This document shows, piece by piece, positions 24,791-32,588 of a stretch of DNA of 64,000 nucleotides. The stretch comes from JACMRP01 sp047302465 (GTDB lineage: Bacteria > Bdellovibrionota > Bdellovibrionia > Bdellovibrionales > Bdellovibrionaceae). A model generated the notes under the pieces. That model did not search any database. It was not told where the DNA came from and was given only the letters and a program-made list of their open reading frames with translations. Location of the stretch: the NCBI RefSeq assembly GCF_047302465.1, contig NZ_CP178621.1, positions 496,001 to 560,000 on the forward strand, written 5' to 3'. The position numbers were made by a program, and so were the translations under genes. Position 1 is the first letter of the stretch, and the number at the start of each line of letters is the position of its first letter.

Positions 24791-25609
24791 ATGAGTACAA
24801 AAGGTGTCTATTCCGCGCTAAGTGGTGCCCTTGCACAAAGTTTGAAGCTGGATACCATCGCCAATAACTTGGCCAATGTGAACACTCCGGCCTTCAAACG
24901 CGACCAGCAAGTTTTTAATGAATACCTTACGGCCAACGAAAAGCCGCCGGAAGTTATTCAAGTGCCTCGTGTGCCAGCTTCCATCGAAAGTTTCTATGAT
25001 ATGCAAGGCGGCGACAAAAGTTATGTCGACACCAAAGGAACTTTCACAGATTTCTCTCAGGGTGGTTTGAAACCCACTGGCAATACTTTGGACGTGGCCA
25101 TTGATGGCAAAGGTTTCTTTGAAGTCGCAACTCCAAATGGTGTGAAGCTGACTCGTTCTGGAAATTTCACTTTGGATGGTAACGGCCAGGTCGTTACTAA
25201 AGATGGTTTTCCTGTTCTATTGAATGGCGAACCCGGCTCGGATCCTGCTGCACGTACAGTGCGTTTAGATGGCAGCGGTCCAATCACTATCAATGATAGC
25301 GGCGATATTTTCCAGGGAACGGAAATGGTCGGTCGTTTGTCATTGGTCGACGTAAAAAATCCAGATTCATTGCAAAAAATGGGGAATTCCCTTTACGGCT
25401 TTAAAAACAACATGGCTCCGGAAATGAGCAATGTGGCAAATCCAAGCTTGAAGCAAGGATTTGTCGAAGCCAGCAACGTTAATATCGTTCAAGAGATGAC
25501 GGACATGATTCAAACCAATCGTGTTTTTGAAAGTACACAAAAAGCCATTAGCGCATATGACAGCATGGCTGAAAAATTAGTGAACGTCGTAGGCAAGACT
25601 TCGAATTAA
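24791..25609 (+). CDS. flgF: Flagellar basal-body rod protein FlgF
   Basis: 272 residues, proximal rod subunit of the flagellar axis. The N-terminal ANNLANVNTPAFKRDQ motif and C-terminal NVNIVQEMTDMIQTNRVFESTQKAI pairing of coiled helices are characteristic of rod/hook proteins. The start is preceded by GAGGAGGAG and by the sigma-54 promoter. First gene of flgF-G-A-H-I; flgG starts 16 bases after its stop. It could also be annotated as a FlgG-like rod protein; the order and length favour FlgF. Confidence 0.88.
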   Translation: MSTKGVYSALSGALAQSLKLDTIANNLANVNTPAFKRDQQVFNEYLTANEKPPEVIQVPRVPASIESFYDMQGGDKSYVDTKGTFTDFSQGGLKPTGNTLDVAIDGKGFFEVATPNGVKLTRSGNFTLDGNGQVVTKDGFPVLLNGEPGSDPAARTVRLDGSGPITINDSGDIFQGTEMVGRLSLVDVKNPDSLQKMGNSLYGFKNNMAPEMSNVANPSLKQGFVEASNVNIVQEMTDMIQTNRVFESTQKAISAYDSMAEKLVNVVGKTSN

Positions 25610-25625
25610 GGATGAGGTAATATAA

Positions 25626-26411
25626 ATGTTGAAGAGTCTTAATACAGCAGCGACAGGCATGGCAGCACAACAAACCAATATGGACGTGATTGCCAATAAT
25701 ATCGCCAACGTTTCTACAGCTGGTTTTAAAAAATCCCGCGCCGAGTTTGAAGACTTAGTTTATCAAACTCAAAAAGAGCCAGGTACAGCGACAGGGATGA
25801 ACTCTTACTCTCCGCAAGGTGTGCAAACCGGTCTTGGTGTGCGTACTGCTGGTGTTCAAAAAGACTTCGCAATGGGAAATGCCCTCGTTACTAAAAACCC
25901 ATTGGATTTGCAGATTGAAGGCTCTGGCTTCTTCCAAGTCCTTACTCCGGATGGGCAAGTAGGTTATACCCGTGACGGTGCATTTAAAAAAGATGCGAAC
26001 GGCCGTGTCGTAGATAAAAACGGAAACCTTTTGCAGCCAGAGATCGTGGTTCCACCAAATGTTGCAGGTCTTGAAGTCGCTGCAAGTGGTGAAGTGCGTG
26101 TCATTCAAGGTTTGAATGATGCTCCTCAAACAATCGGGCAAATTGATCTAGTAAATTTTGTGAACCCGGCTGGTTTGAAGGCCATGGGTAAGAATATTTT
26201 CACGCAGACTCCTTCGAGTGGTCAGCCGCAAACGGCGCGCCCGGGTCTAAATGGCACAGGATATCTTTCTCAAGGTCAGTTGGAGTCCAGCAACGTGAAC
26301 ATCGTTGATGAAATGGTGAACATGATTACTGCGCAACGTGCTTACGAAACAAATAGCAAAGTAATTCAAGCTTCCGATCAAATGCTCCAGTCCATTAACA
26401 ACATGAGGTAA
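25626..26411 (+). CDS. flgG: Flagellar basal-body rod protein FlgG (distal rod)
   Basis: 261 residues, normal length. MLKSLNTAATGMAAQQTNMDVIANNIANVSTAGFKKSRAEFEDL is the classical N-terminus, with the distal-rod specific insertion PGTATGMNSYSPQGVQTGLGVR, and the C-terminus ESSNVNIVDEMVNMITAQRAYETNSKVIQASDQML is diagnostic. Exported through the flagellar type III apparatus without a cleavable signal. Confidence 0.96.
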   Translation: MLKSLNTAATGMAAQQTNMDVIANNIANVSTAGFKKSRAEFEDLVYQTQKEPGTATGMNSYSPQGVQTGLGVRTAGVQKDFAMGNALVTKNPLDLQIEGSGFFQVLTPDGQVGYTRDGAFKKDANGRVVDKNGNLLQPEIVVPPNVAGLEVAASGEVRVIQGLNDAPQTIGQIDLVNFVNPAGLKAMGKNIFTQTPSSGQPQTARPGLNGTGYLSQGQLESSNVNIVDEMVNMITAQRAYETNSKVIQASDQMLQSINNMR

Positions 26412-26416
26412 TCGGA

Positions 26417-27352
26417 ATGAAGTTCGTTCAAGCCCTTCTTTTAGGAATAACAATGATGGTAAGCCTAGCATGGGCCCGTCCTGAAGTTATTTTTCCGAAA
26501 GAGGCCGAAGTCTCTAACACGACAGTGATTTCAGTGTTCCAGGTTGCCGAGTTGAAAGAAATCACGGGTGTTGCATTCAATGAAATCGCCAAGATGCCTC
26601 TTGTTGATCAAATTGAAAAACAAGATAGCATTGTTTTATCCGGCGAAGAGATTTCAAAAAAGCTACGTGATTTGGTAAAAAATAGCGAAATTCTGAAAAA
26701 AATCAATCCCACGTTCCGTATTCCTTCTGAGGTGCGAATTCGTATTCGCCAAGACGGATACTCTAAAGAAGAGATTGAACGTTCTTTACGTAATGTGTTG
26801 GTTGCAAAGTGCGAAACATGCAAATTCCAAATTCGCTTGAACGCACTTCCCAAGATGAGTTCGCTGAATGGGATTATCGATTGGACCCAAGACATTAAGT
26901 ATGGTTCTTTCATGATTCCAGTGCGCGAGGCGGATCAATTCTCTAATAAATGGATCACGGGAACAGTACGAGTACAAAAACAAGTTCCAGTTGCCAGAAA
27001 ACTCATTCGCTTTGGCGAAAGACTGCAACAAGAGGACCTCGAGATTCAGGAAACAGACATCACTTTCGTCAAAGAAGAAACTCCAGAGCTTTCTCAAGTG
27101 GTGGGACTTCTTGCCAATCGTACATTGTCGCCACGTTCTCCGGTGTTGTTGTCGGATCTGAAGCGGGAACCGGCAACTCGTAAGGGACAAGTTGTGAAGG
27201 CCTTGGTCGGAGACTCCGTCTTTGAGGTTTCAATCAACGCCTCGGCTGAAGAGACCGGTTTTATTGGCGACGTGATTAAAATTAAAAATCCAGAGACACA
27301 AAAAGTAATGTCGGCAATCGTAATTGATAAGGGTGTGGTGAAAGTTCAATGA
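26417..27352 (+). CDS. flgA: Flagellar P-ring assembly chaperone FlgA
   Basis: 311 residues with a signal peptide (MKFVQALLLGITMMVSLAWA). Periplasmic chaperone that assists FlgI ring assembly. The C-terminal SAF domain is visible from ~residue 185 (VARKLIRFGERLQQEDLEIQETDITFV, LANRTLSPRSPVLLSDLKREP, VVKALVGDSVFEVSINASAEETGFIGDVIKIKNPETQKVMSAIV). The stop overlaps flgH by ATGA. Confidence 0.9.
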   Translation: MKFVQALLLGITMMVSLAWARPEVIFPKEAEVSNTTVISVFQVAELKEITGVAFNEIAKMPLVDQIEKQDSIVLSGEEISKKLRDLVKNSEILKKINPTFRIPSEVRIRIRQDGYSKEEIERSLRNVLVAKCETCKFQIRLNALPKMSSLNGIIDWTQDIKYGSFMIPVREADQFSNKWITGTVRVQKQVPVARKLIRFGERLQQEDLEIQETDITFVKEETPELSQVVGLLANRTLSPRSPVLLSDLKREPATRKGQVVKALVGDSVFEVSINASAEETGFIGDVIKIKNPETQKVMSAIVIDKGVVKVQ

Positions 27353-28110
27353 TGCAAAGAACCCTAGGCTTCGTAGTAATGGCATTGTCAGTGGTTTTCC
27401 TTTCTGGATGTGCCACTATGAACGAATTTTGGACAAAGCTAGCTGGTGATAAGCCACAAGAATCCATTGTCACTGAAGATGCCGATGGTGGATCTATCCG
27501 TTATTCTGAAAACCCACAAATGAGTGTTCCATCAAACCGTCAGTATAAGCGCATGACACGTTCTCGTATGGAAGACGAAGCGGATTTAGGTGCACAGGCT
27601 GGATCGATGTGGGTCATGGAAGGACAAGGTTCTTACTTATTTGCTCAAAACAAGGCTCGTCGTGAGGGCGATGTTTTGAATGTGAAATTGGACGGTCCAT
27701 CGTTGAAACAAGTTGAAACGAAAGTGAACGTCATCAAAAAGTTACTTAAGCAGCTAGAAGAGCAAGAGCAACAAAACCTAAATGGTGGTGCGGCTCTGGC
27801 ATCCACTGAAGGCGAAGCAGGAAGAGCTCCGGCGGCCGCTGCAAAACCTGCTGAAGAAAAGAAAGACGACAACAAAGAAGAGTTGGCGAACATTCAGCAA
27901 ATCAGCACTAAGATCGTCGAAAAACTTCCAGATGGTAACTACCGTGTGCGTGGTGCGCAGCCATTCATGATTGGCAAGCGCGAATACAAAGTCATTGCAG
28001 CTGGTTTAGTAAGACCTGAAGACTTCAATGATGAAGGTGTTAGTTCTATGAAGTTAATTGATCCGCAATTTGATGTTGTCAGCATTAGAAGGAAGCCAAA
28101 CAATGAGTAA
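27349..28110 (+). CDS. flgH: Flagellar L-ring lipoprotein FlgH
   Basis: 253 residues. Outer-membrane ring protein. The N-terminus MMQRTLGFVVMALSVVFLSGCATM has a lipobox ending LSGC. The QAGSMWVMEGQGSYLFAQNKARREGDVLNVKLDG segment and VRGAQPFMIGKREYKVIAAGLVRPEDFN are FlgH hallmarks. An Ala/Glu/Lys-rich insert lies between (~residues 135-175). Its end overlaps flgI by eight bases. Confidence 0.93.
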   Translation: MMQRTLGFVVMALSVVFLSGCATMNEFWTKLAGDKPQESIVTEDADGGSIRYSENPQMSVPSNRQYKRMTRSRMEDEADLGAQAGSMWVMEGQGSYLFAQNKARREGDVLNVKLDGPSLKQVETKVNVIKKLLKQLEEQEQQNLNGGAALASTEGEAGRAPAAAAKPAEEKKDDNKEELANIQQISTKIVEKLPDGNYRVRGAQPFMIGKREYKVIAAGLVRPEDFNDEGVSSMKLIDPQFDVVSIRRKPNNE

Positions 28111-29095
28111 ACTCTTCATCGCACTATTCCTGACATTGGTAAGCTTCTCGGCATCTGCTGCGCGTTTGAAAGATATCGCTAGCATTCGCGGCGTTCGTGA
28201 AAATCAGTTAATTGGTTATGGTATCGTTGTAGGTCTTAAGGGAACTGGCGACGGTAAAGCCGAGTTCACTTCCAAGAGCATGGTGCGAATGTTGGATAAA
28301 CTTGGCATGAAGCTGGATTCTCCAGACATGCAAAGTAAAAACGTTGCAGCTGTTATCATAACGGCAACATTGCCTGCATTTGGTAAAGCAGGAAATCCAA
28401 TTGATATTACTGTCAGTGCCATCGGTGAAGCGCAAAGTTTGCAAGGCGGAACTCTTTTGCAGGCTCCTCTGAGAGCTGCGAATGATCAGGTTTTCGCAGT
28501 TGCTCAAGGCAGCGTGATTCTTGGTGGTGACGGAAAAGATGTTCATACAACAGCTGGAAGAATTCCTAACGGTGCGATCATCGAGCGTGATGTAACTGGA
28601 GACTTTGCTTCACGCAAGATGTTCCGCATGACGTTGCATAATCCAGATTTTACGACGGCAGCTCGCAGTGTGCTGACAATCAATAAAGAGCTTGGTGGTC
28701 TTTTTGCGACAGCAAAAGACGCAGGTACGATTGATATCGTGACTCCGGCTGCGTATGAAAATCGTGGCGTTGAGTTGCTTGCAACAATTGAAGCGATTGA
28801 TATTAATCCTGACGGCATTGCAAAAGTTGTGGTTAATGAAAAAACCGGCACCATTGTTATTGGCGACAAAGTGAAAATTTCGAAGGTGGCTATATCTCAT
28901 GGAAACCTTGCTGTGAAGGTCGCTGATGGCAAAAAGGGACCGGATGAAAAAGTCGCTGTTTTGGATAGTGGAGTGAATGTGGGGGATCTAGTCCAGGCTC
29001 TGAACAAGCTCGGCGTCTCTCCTAAAGACCTGATAACAATACTTCAGTCCATTAAGGCAGCTGGAGCTTTGCACGGGGAACTCGAAATATTATGA
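28103..29095 (+). CDS. flgI: Flagellar P-ring protein FlgI
   Basis: 330 residues with signal peptide (MSKLFIALFLTLVSFSASAA). Forms the peptidoglycan ring around the rod. RLKDIASIRGVRENQLIGYGIVVGLKGTGDGK is the family start and the C-terminus DLVQALNKLGVSPKDLITILQSIKAAGALHGELEI is conserved. ATG 28103 with GAAGGAAG upstream fits; the longer frame from 28058 would add an unconserved stretch and lose the signal peptide. Confidence 0.95.
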   Translation: MSKLFIALFLTLVSFSASAARLKDIASIRGVRENQLIGYGIVVGLKGTGDGKAEFTSKSMVRMLDKLGMKLDSPDMQSKNVAAVIITATLPAFGKAGNPIDITVSAIGEAQSLQGGTLLQAPLRAANDQVFAVAQGSVILGGDGKDVHTTAGRIPNGAIIERDVTGDFASRKMFRMTLHNPDFTTAARSVLTINKELGGLFATAKDAGTIDIVTPAAYENRGVELLATIEAIDINPDGIAKVVVNEKTGTIVIGDKVKISKVAISHGNLAVKVADGKKGPDEKVAVLDSGVNVGDLVQALNKLGVSPKDLITILQSIKAAGALHGELEIL

Positions 29096-29103
29096 GAAAT
29101 ATG

Positions 29104-29132
29104 TTTCGAAATGAAACAGCTTTTAATAAAAT
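29104..29132 (+). promoter_or_regulatory. Possible sigma-70 promoter for the RNA in the flgI-flgJ gap
   Basis: TTTCGA, 17-base spacer, TAAAAT. It would start transcription near 29139, just before the first hairpin of the structured RNA. The -35 is weak, so the RNA may instead be processed from the flgFGAHI transcript. Confidence 0.3.
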
Positions 29133-29138
29133 GAAAGT

Positions 29139-29378
29139 ATTGAAGTGTATTTTAGTTTCAGACACATGGATGTGTTTGAAATGCGGGGAGGGTGAGAAAG
29201 AGATCGCGAACCATGGAAGGTCAAGAGTCGAAAGTTTCTCGCAGGAAACGGTAGCAATAGGTCAGCGAACACCAAGGATTGGTGAACACGAGCCGAAGCT
29301 TAAGAGTCATCGAAAGATGATTCACTCAGAGTCAAGTGCAGGATGCACGAGATTCTCGGACTCAACTCCCCTTTTTTT
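29139..29378 (+). ncRNA. Candidate CsrA-binding regulatory RNA (CsrB-like) between flgI and flgJ
   Basis: The 312-base gap has no convincing gene but folds well. Hairpin 29155-29182 (12 pairs, loop UGGA) shows ACAUGGAUGU, one base from the published CsrA SELEX core ACARGGAUGU. Two more hairpins present a GGA triloop: 29270-29284 (CAAGGAUUG) and 29336-29348 (CAGGAUG). A GAAA-capped hairpin lies at 29304-29323 and an eight-pair stem joins 29192-29199 with 29235-29242. GGGGAG (29185-29190) pairs with CUCCCC (29366-29371), closing the whole, followed by seven T as in an intrinsic terminator. There are seven GGA in all. Alternatives: a CsrA-responsive leader of the flgJ-like gene, or another structured RNA. 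No riboswitch consensus I know (including c-di-GMP class I) fits. Confidence 0.5.
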
Positions 29379-29407
29379 CTCTTTCAACGTAAGGCAGGGC
29401 ACGTAAT

Positions 29408-30100
29408 ATGAAAGTCCCTGCAGGCCGTAACGGCGCACTACCACCACAAAAATCAATCGACGAAAAGCTTCATGATGTCTCTAAAGACTACGAGAAGCAT
29501 TTTCTTGGCGAGATGATGAAAGCAATGCGCTCTACCGTTCATGAAAGCGGTTTTCTTAAAAGTAACAACGCCGAAAAAATATTCCGCGATCAGTTGGATC
29601 AAGAATATGTTTCCAAGTGGGGAGACAAAGGCGGCATCGGTTTGGCAGATTTGATTTACAAACAGATGGTTGAAAAGTACGGCGTGCAAATGGGTTTGAA
29701 AGCTCCGGTGCAAAAACCTCAGGGTCCATTGCCACTGACAGCGAAAGATCAGTTTACTGCAAAACCATTTCATCAAAAAAAGAACACCGAGAATCTTTCT
29801 TACCGTTTTGATAAAAGTGTCACGGTCACTCCTGATGCGAGTAAGCCCATGGATGTCACTAGTCCTTGGGATGGAATTTTAGCAGATAAAAAGACATTAC
29901 AGACCGGCGAAACCCTCTTGGAAGTCAAACATGACAATGGTCTAAAAAGCCAATTGGTTTTCAAGGGAGTAGCGAACGCTGTGAAGCCCGGGCAGAAAAT
30001 ACAAGCTGGCGAGACTCTTGGGCTTTTAAGCCCTGAGGCAAAAACTTTCTTTTGGCATACCCAGACTGGACCTCAAGAGGCCGCCACTGTCTCAGAATGA
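29408..30100 (+). CDS. FlgJ-like rod-binding protein with degenerate M23-like C-terminal domain
   Basis: 230 residues, no signal peptide. Residues ~17-95 (DEKLHDVSKDYEKHFLGEMMKAMRST, FRDQLDQEYVSKW, GIGLADLIYKQM) match the rod-binding domain of FlgJ, the rod cap. Unlike enterobacterial FlgJ there is no glucosaminidase. Instead residues ~150-225 (VTSPWDGILADKK, GLKSQLVFKGVANAVKPGQKIQAGETLGLLSP, FFWHTQTG) look like a LytM/M23 endopeptidase fold with the zinc ligands (H-x-x-x-D and H-x-H) missing, so probably structural only. It follows the structured RNA and precedes flgM. Confidence 0.75.
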   Translation: MKVPAGRNGALPPQKSIDEKLHDVSKDYEKHFLGEMMKAMRSTVHESGFLKSNNAEKIFRDQLDQEYVSKWGDKGGIGLADLIYKQMVEKYGVQMGLKAPVQKPQGPLPLTAKDQFTAKPFHQKKNTENLSYRFDKSVTVTPDASKPMDVTSPWDGILADKKTLQTGETLLEVKHDNGLKSQLVFKGVANAVKPGQKIQAGETLGLLSPEAKTFFWHTQTGPQEAATVSE

Positions 30101-30139
30101 GTTAGTAGATAATGTCTCATTGTGGTACTATCAAAGAAT

Positions 30140-30152
30140 GGGTAGGATGCCC
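30140..30152 (+). promoter_or_regulatory. GGA-loop hairpin in the flgM leader (possible CsrA site)
   Basis: GGGTA (30140-30144) pairs with TGCCC (30148-30152), leaving a GGA triloop, the same shape as in the upstream RNA. A second GGA lies in the flgM ribosome binding site AGGAGG (30170-30175). Two-site leaders of this kind are typical of CsrA-repressed mRNAs. Confidence 0.4.
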
Positions 30153-30182
30153 TCGTAAATATCCAAAGCAGGAGGATATAAC

Positions 30183-30524
30183 ATGAAAATTACGCACAAC
30201 AAAGTTGGCCAGAATTTGAACTTGGTTGATGGTGCAAAAACAGAGCGCGCGAAGGGCAATGCAACTTCGTCTCCTGCGACGACGCCTTCTGCTGTAGGCG
30301 CAGATGCGCTATCACAGTTGGGTGCTTCGAAAGTGGATGTTTCTACAAAAGCACAAGAAGCAAAACGTATTAAGGAACTTGCAAAAGCAGCTCCGGATGT
30401 TGACATGGAGAAAGTGGCGAAGTTCCGTCAGTTGATCGATGAAGGCAAATACAAAGTAGATGCAAAGGCAGTTGCTGAAAGACTCGTTGATGACGAGTTG
30501 TCATTGCAAGATTTGAAAAACTAG
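30183..30524 (+). CDS. flgM: Anti-sigma-28 factor FlgM
   Basis: 113 residues. Binds and holds FliA until the hook is finished and is then exported. The C-terminal half has the FlgM pattern SKVDVSTKAQEAKRIKELAKAAPDVDMEKVAKFRQLIDEGKYKVDAKAVAERLVDDE, with D-x-x-KV-x-x-I/LR-x-x-I-x-x-G-x-Y. The N-terminal half is disordered and rich in Ala/Thr/Ser as expected. Strong ribosome binding site AGGAGG. flgN follows 45 bases later. Confidence 0.9.
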   Translation: MKITHNKVGQNLNLVDGAKTERAKGNATSSPATTPSAVGADALSQLGASKVDVSTKAQEAKRIKELAKAAPDVDMEKVAKFRQLIDEGKYKVDAKAVAERLVDDELSLQDLKN

Positions 30525-30569
30525 AAATTTTAGAGACCACCCTTTTTATCAAGGAAGAGACAGGGGCTT

Positions 30570-31100
30570 ATGGAATCAACAAATACTGAATCAACCAAAG
30601 ACAGAAGTTTCCAAAGATTGGTTGCAAACCTCGAAGAGATGACCAAGCTTTACCGTCAACTTCTGGATCTTGTTCGTAAAGAAAAACAACTCTTGATCGA
30701 CGCTGACATGGTGAAGCTTCAAGAGAACAACGAAACTAAAGAAAATCTATTGTTCAAAATCAAATCCATCGATGGATTAAGAATGCGTTATGCGGCTGAG
30801 TTGGCATCGCTAGTTGGTGCTGATCACGAAAACCCACGTTTGCTCGACATCGCTAAAAATTTGGGCGGTGCTGAAGGCGATCGTTTGCGCGTGATTCACT
30901 CTGCATTGGATCTATTGATCAAGCGCCTTTCTGAATTGAACAAAGAAAATGAATCGGTAGCTCAAACCGCTCTTAAAAATCTCAACGGTGCTTTGGGAAA
31001 TATCAAAGACACTTTAAGCGGTAAGAAAACCTACGGTGCTAAAGGACAAGTACAGCGTGGCCCTGAACAAGCAGGCCATTTCGTAAGTAAAGAAGGTTAA
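30570..31100 (+). CDS. flgN: Flagellar export chaperone FlgN-like
   Basis: 176 residues, almost wholly helical. FQRLVANLEEMTKLYRQLLDLVRKEKQLLIDADMVKLQENNETKENLLFKIKSID is the FlgN-family coiled coil. FlgN holds FlgK and FlgL for export, and both genes follow directly. The tail (GKKTYGAKGQVQRGPEQAGHFVSKEG) carries the client-binding type of basic/glycine-rich end. Identification relies mostly on pattern and position. Confidence 0.82.
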   Translation: MESTNTESTKDRSFQRLVANLEEMTKLYRQLLDLVRKEKQLLIDADMVKLQENNETKENLLFKIKSIDGLRMRYAAELASLVGADHENPRLLDIAKNLGGAEGDRLRVIHSALDLLIKRLSELNKENESVAQTALKNLNGALGNIKDTLSGKKTYGAKGQVQRGPEQAGHFVSKEG

Positions 31101-31120
31101 GAGAGGGTTGTTCGGTGTAT

Positions 31121-31143
31121 GAACTTGGCAGGATGCTGAGTTC
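31121..31143 (+). promoter_or_regulatory. GGA-loop hairpin in the flgK leader (possible CsrA site)
   Basis: A ten-pair stem (31121-31130 with 31134-31143, two G-U pairs) presents a GGA triloop inside GCAGGAUGC. Eighteen bases later CAGGATG overlaps the flgK start codon and AGAGGA forms its ribosome binding site. This two-site layout matches CsrA control of hag in Bacillus. Confidence 0.45.
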
Positions 31144-31161
31144 TAGGACTGAGAGGACAGG

Positions 31162-32574
31162 ATGTCTAAAATATCAGGCATGATGGACGTGGGTAAGCGC
31201 TCTCTGATGAACAGTCAGACAGCTTTACAAACAGTCGGTCATAACATCGCCAATAAGTCTACGGAAGGCTACTCTCGTCAACGCGTGGAGCTCATGACCA
31301 ATGAACCTGCCAACGAAGGAAATCTTCGTATCGGTATGGGAGCTCGTGCCGGCGTTATCACTCGTGTGAACAATCCTTGGTTAGAAAAACAAATCCAACG
31401 CGAAAGCACCAATATGGGCTTTGCGGATTCTCGTGCGGATGCTTTGAGCCGTGTTGAGCAAGTTTACAATGAACAGACCAACAAGGGTCTGAATCAGTAC
31501 ATGAACGGCTTCTTCAATGCGTTCCGTGAACTTTCTAATAATCCTGAATCCCTTGCTTCAAGAACGATGGTTCGTGAAGCGGGTGAGTCCATGACCAAAG
31601 AATTCGGCCGTGTCGTTACTCAGTTGAAAGACGTCCAGCAGGATTTAGATGGTCAGATGATGACTTTGACCGAAGAAATCAATCAGATGACCAAAGAGGT
31701 CGCTCAGCTCAATGAAAAAATCCAAGTGGTAGAAGTCCAAGGGATTCCTGCCAATGACGAGCGTGACCGTCGTGATCTTCTTTTGAAGAAGCTCGGCGAT
31801 AAAATTGATATTTCTTGGGCTGAAGGCAGTGATGGTCATATCAGCGTGACTGCAGGGCGTACGGCAATCTTGGTTTCTGGTACGACGGCAAACTCTTTGA
31901 AAGCAGCACGTACAGACGAGCGTGATCGTGTAGAGATTTTCTTTCAATCCACGGCTAACGGAACCCCAGTGAATATCACGAACCAAATTCGTGGTGGACG
32001 TATGGGGGGAGCTTTGGAAGTACGTGATGGTGTCGTTGAAGAATTCTTGGGCTCGATCGATAAAGTCGCCTTTACAATGGCGAAAGAAGTGAACAAAGCC
32101 CATATCGAAGGTTTTGATCGTTATGGTAAGCAGGGTATTTTGTTCTTTGATATGCCACAAGACGCAAAAGGCGCCGCAGAAACACTTGTTGTAAACCGTA
32201 CGATCTTCAATGACGTCGGCCGTATCGCAGCGGGTGCCGAGCCCAACGCGCCCGGTGACAATGCCGTCGCGAACGTCATTGCCTCTTTGCAAAATCGTCA
32301 AGTGATGGATGGAAACTCGTCCACTTTTGACGACTACTACAATACTCAAGTGGGACAGATCGGTACTGTGACTCAAAGAGCAGTGAAGTCTCAAGAGTCC
32401 CAGAAAAATGTTCTGAGTCAGTTGCAAAACATCCGCGAAAGTATCAGCGGTGTAAGTTTGGACGAAGAAACAACGAAGATGATCGAGTTCCAGAAAGCTT
32501 ACGATGCTTCGGCAAGAATCATTCGTACAGCCGATGAAATGTTTGATACGGTTTTAAACTTGAAGAGACTCTAA
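31162..32574 (+). CDS. flgK: Flagellar hook-associated protein 1 FlgK
   Basis: 470 residues, first hook-filament junction protein. N-terminal QTALQTVGHNIANKSTEGYSRQRVEL and C-terminal GVSLDEETTKMIEFQKAYDASARIIRTADEMFDTVLNLKRL are the conserved paired helices. A coiled coil lies at ~residues 150-190. Exported by the flagellar type III system with the FlgN chaperone encoded upstream. Confidence 0.95.
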   Translation: MSKISGMMDVGKRSLMNSQTALQTVGHNIANKSTEGYSRQRVELMTNEPANEGNLRIGMGARAGVITRVNNPWLEKQIQRESTNMGFADSRADALSRVEQVYNEQTNKGLNQYMNGFFNAFRELSNNPESLASRTMVREAGESMTKEFGRVVTQLKDVQQDLDGQMMTLTEEINQMTKEVAQLNEKIQVVEVQGIPANDERDRRDLLLKKLGDKIDISWAEGSDGHISVTAGRTAILVSGTTANSLKAARTDERDRVEIFFQSTANGTPVNITNQIRGGRMGGALEVRDGVVEEFLGSIDKVAFTMAKEVNKAHIEGFDRYGKQGILFFDMPQDAKGAAETLVVNRTIFNDVGRIAAGAEPNAPGDNAVANVIASLQNRQVMDGNSSTFDDYYNTQVGQIGTVTQRAVKSQESQKNVLSQLQNIRESISGVSLDEETTKMIEFQKAYDASARIIRTADEMFDTVLNLKRL

Positions 32575-32588
32575 GAAGGTAACGAGCC

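Noticed and set aside
29155..29378. c-di-GMP class I riboswitch in the flgI-flgJ gap
   Set aside because: The conserved GCAAACC and GCAAAGCC cores and the receptor arrangement are not present.
29092..29406. Open frame of 104 residues starting ATGA-coupled to flgI
   Set aside because: Composition is irregular and shows no signal, domain or family pattern; the same bases form strong RNA hairpins closed by a T-run. A non-coding RNA is the better explanation, although the coupled ATG keeps a small protein possible.
31121..31140. Possible sigma-54 box before flgK (TTGGCAGGATGCTGA)
   Set aside because: The GG-to-GC distance is six, not ten; it is better explained as the GGA-loop hairpin.
31645..32427. 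260-residue frame antisense to flgK
   Set aside because: Shadow of a conserved gene; no start signal.
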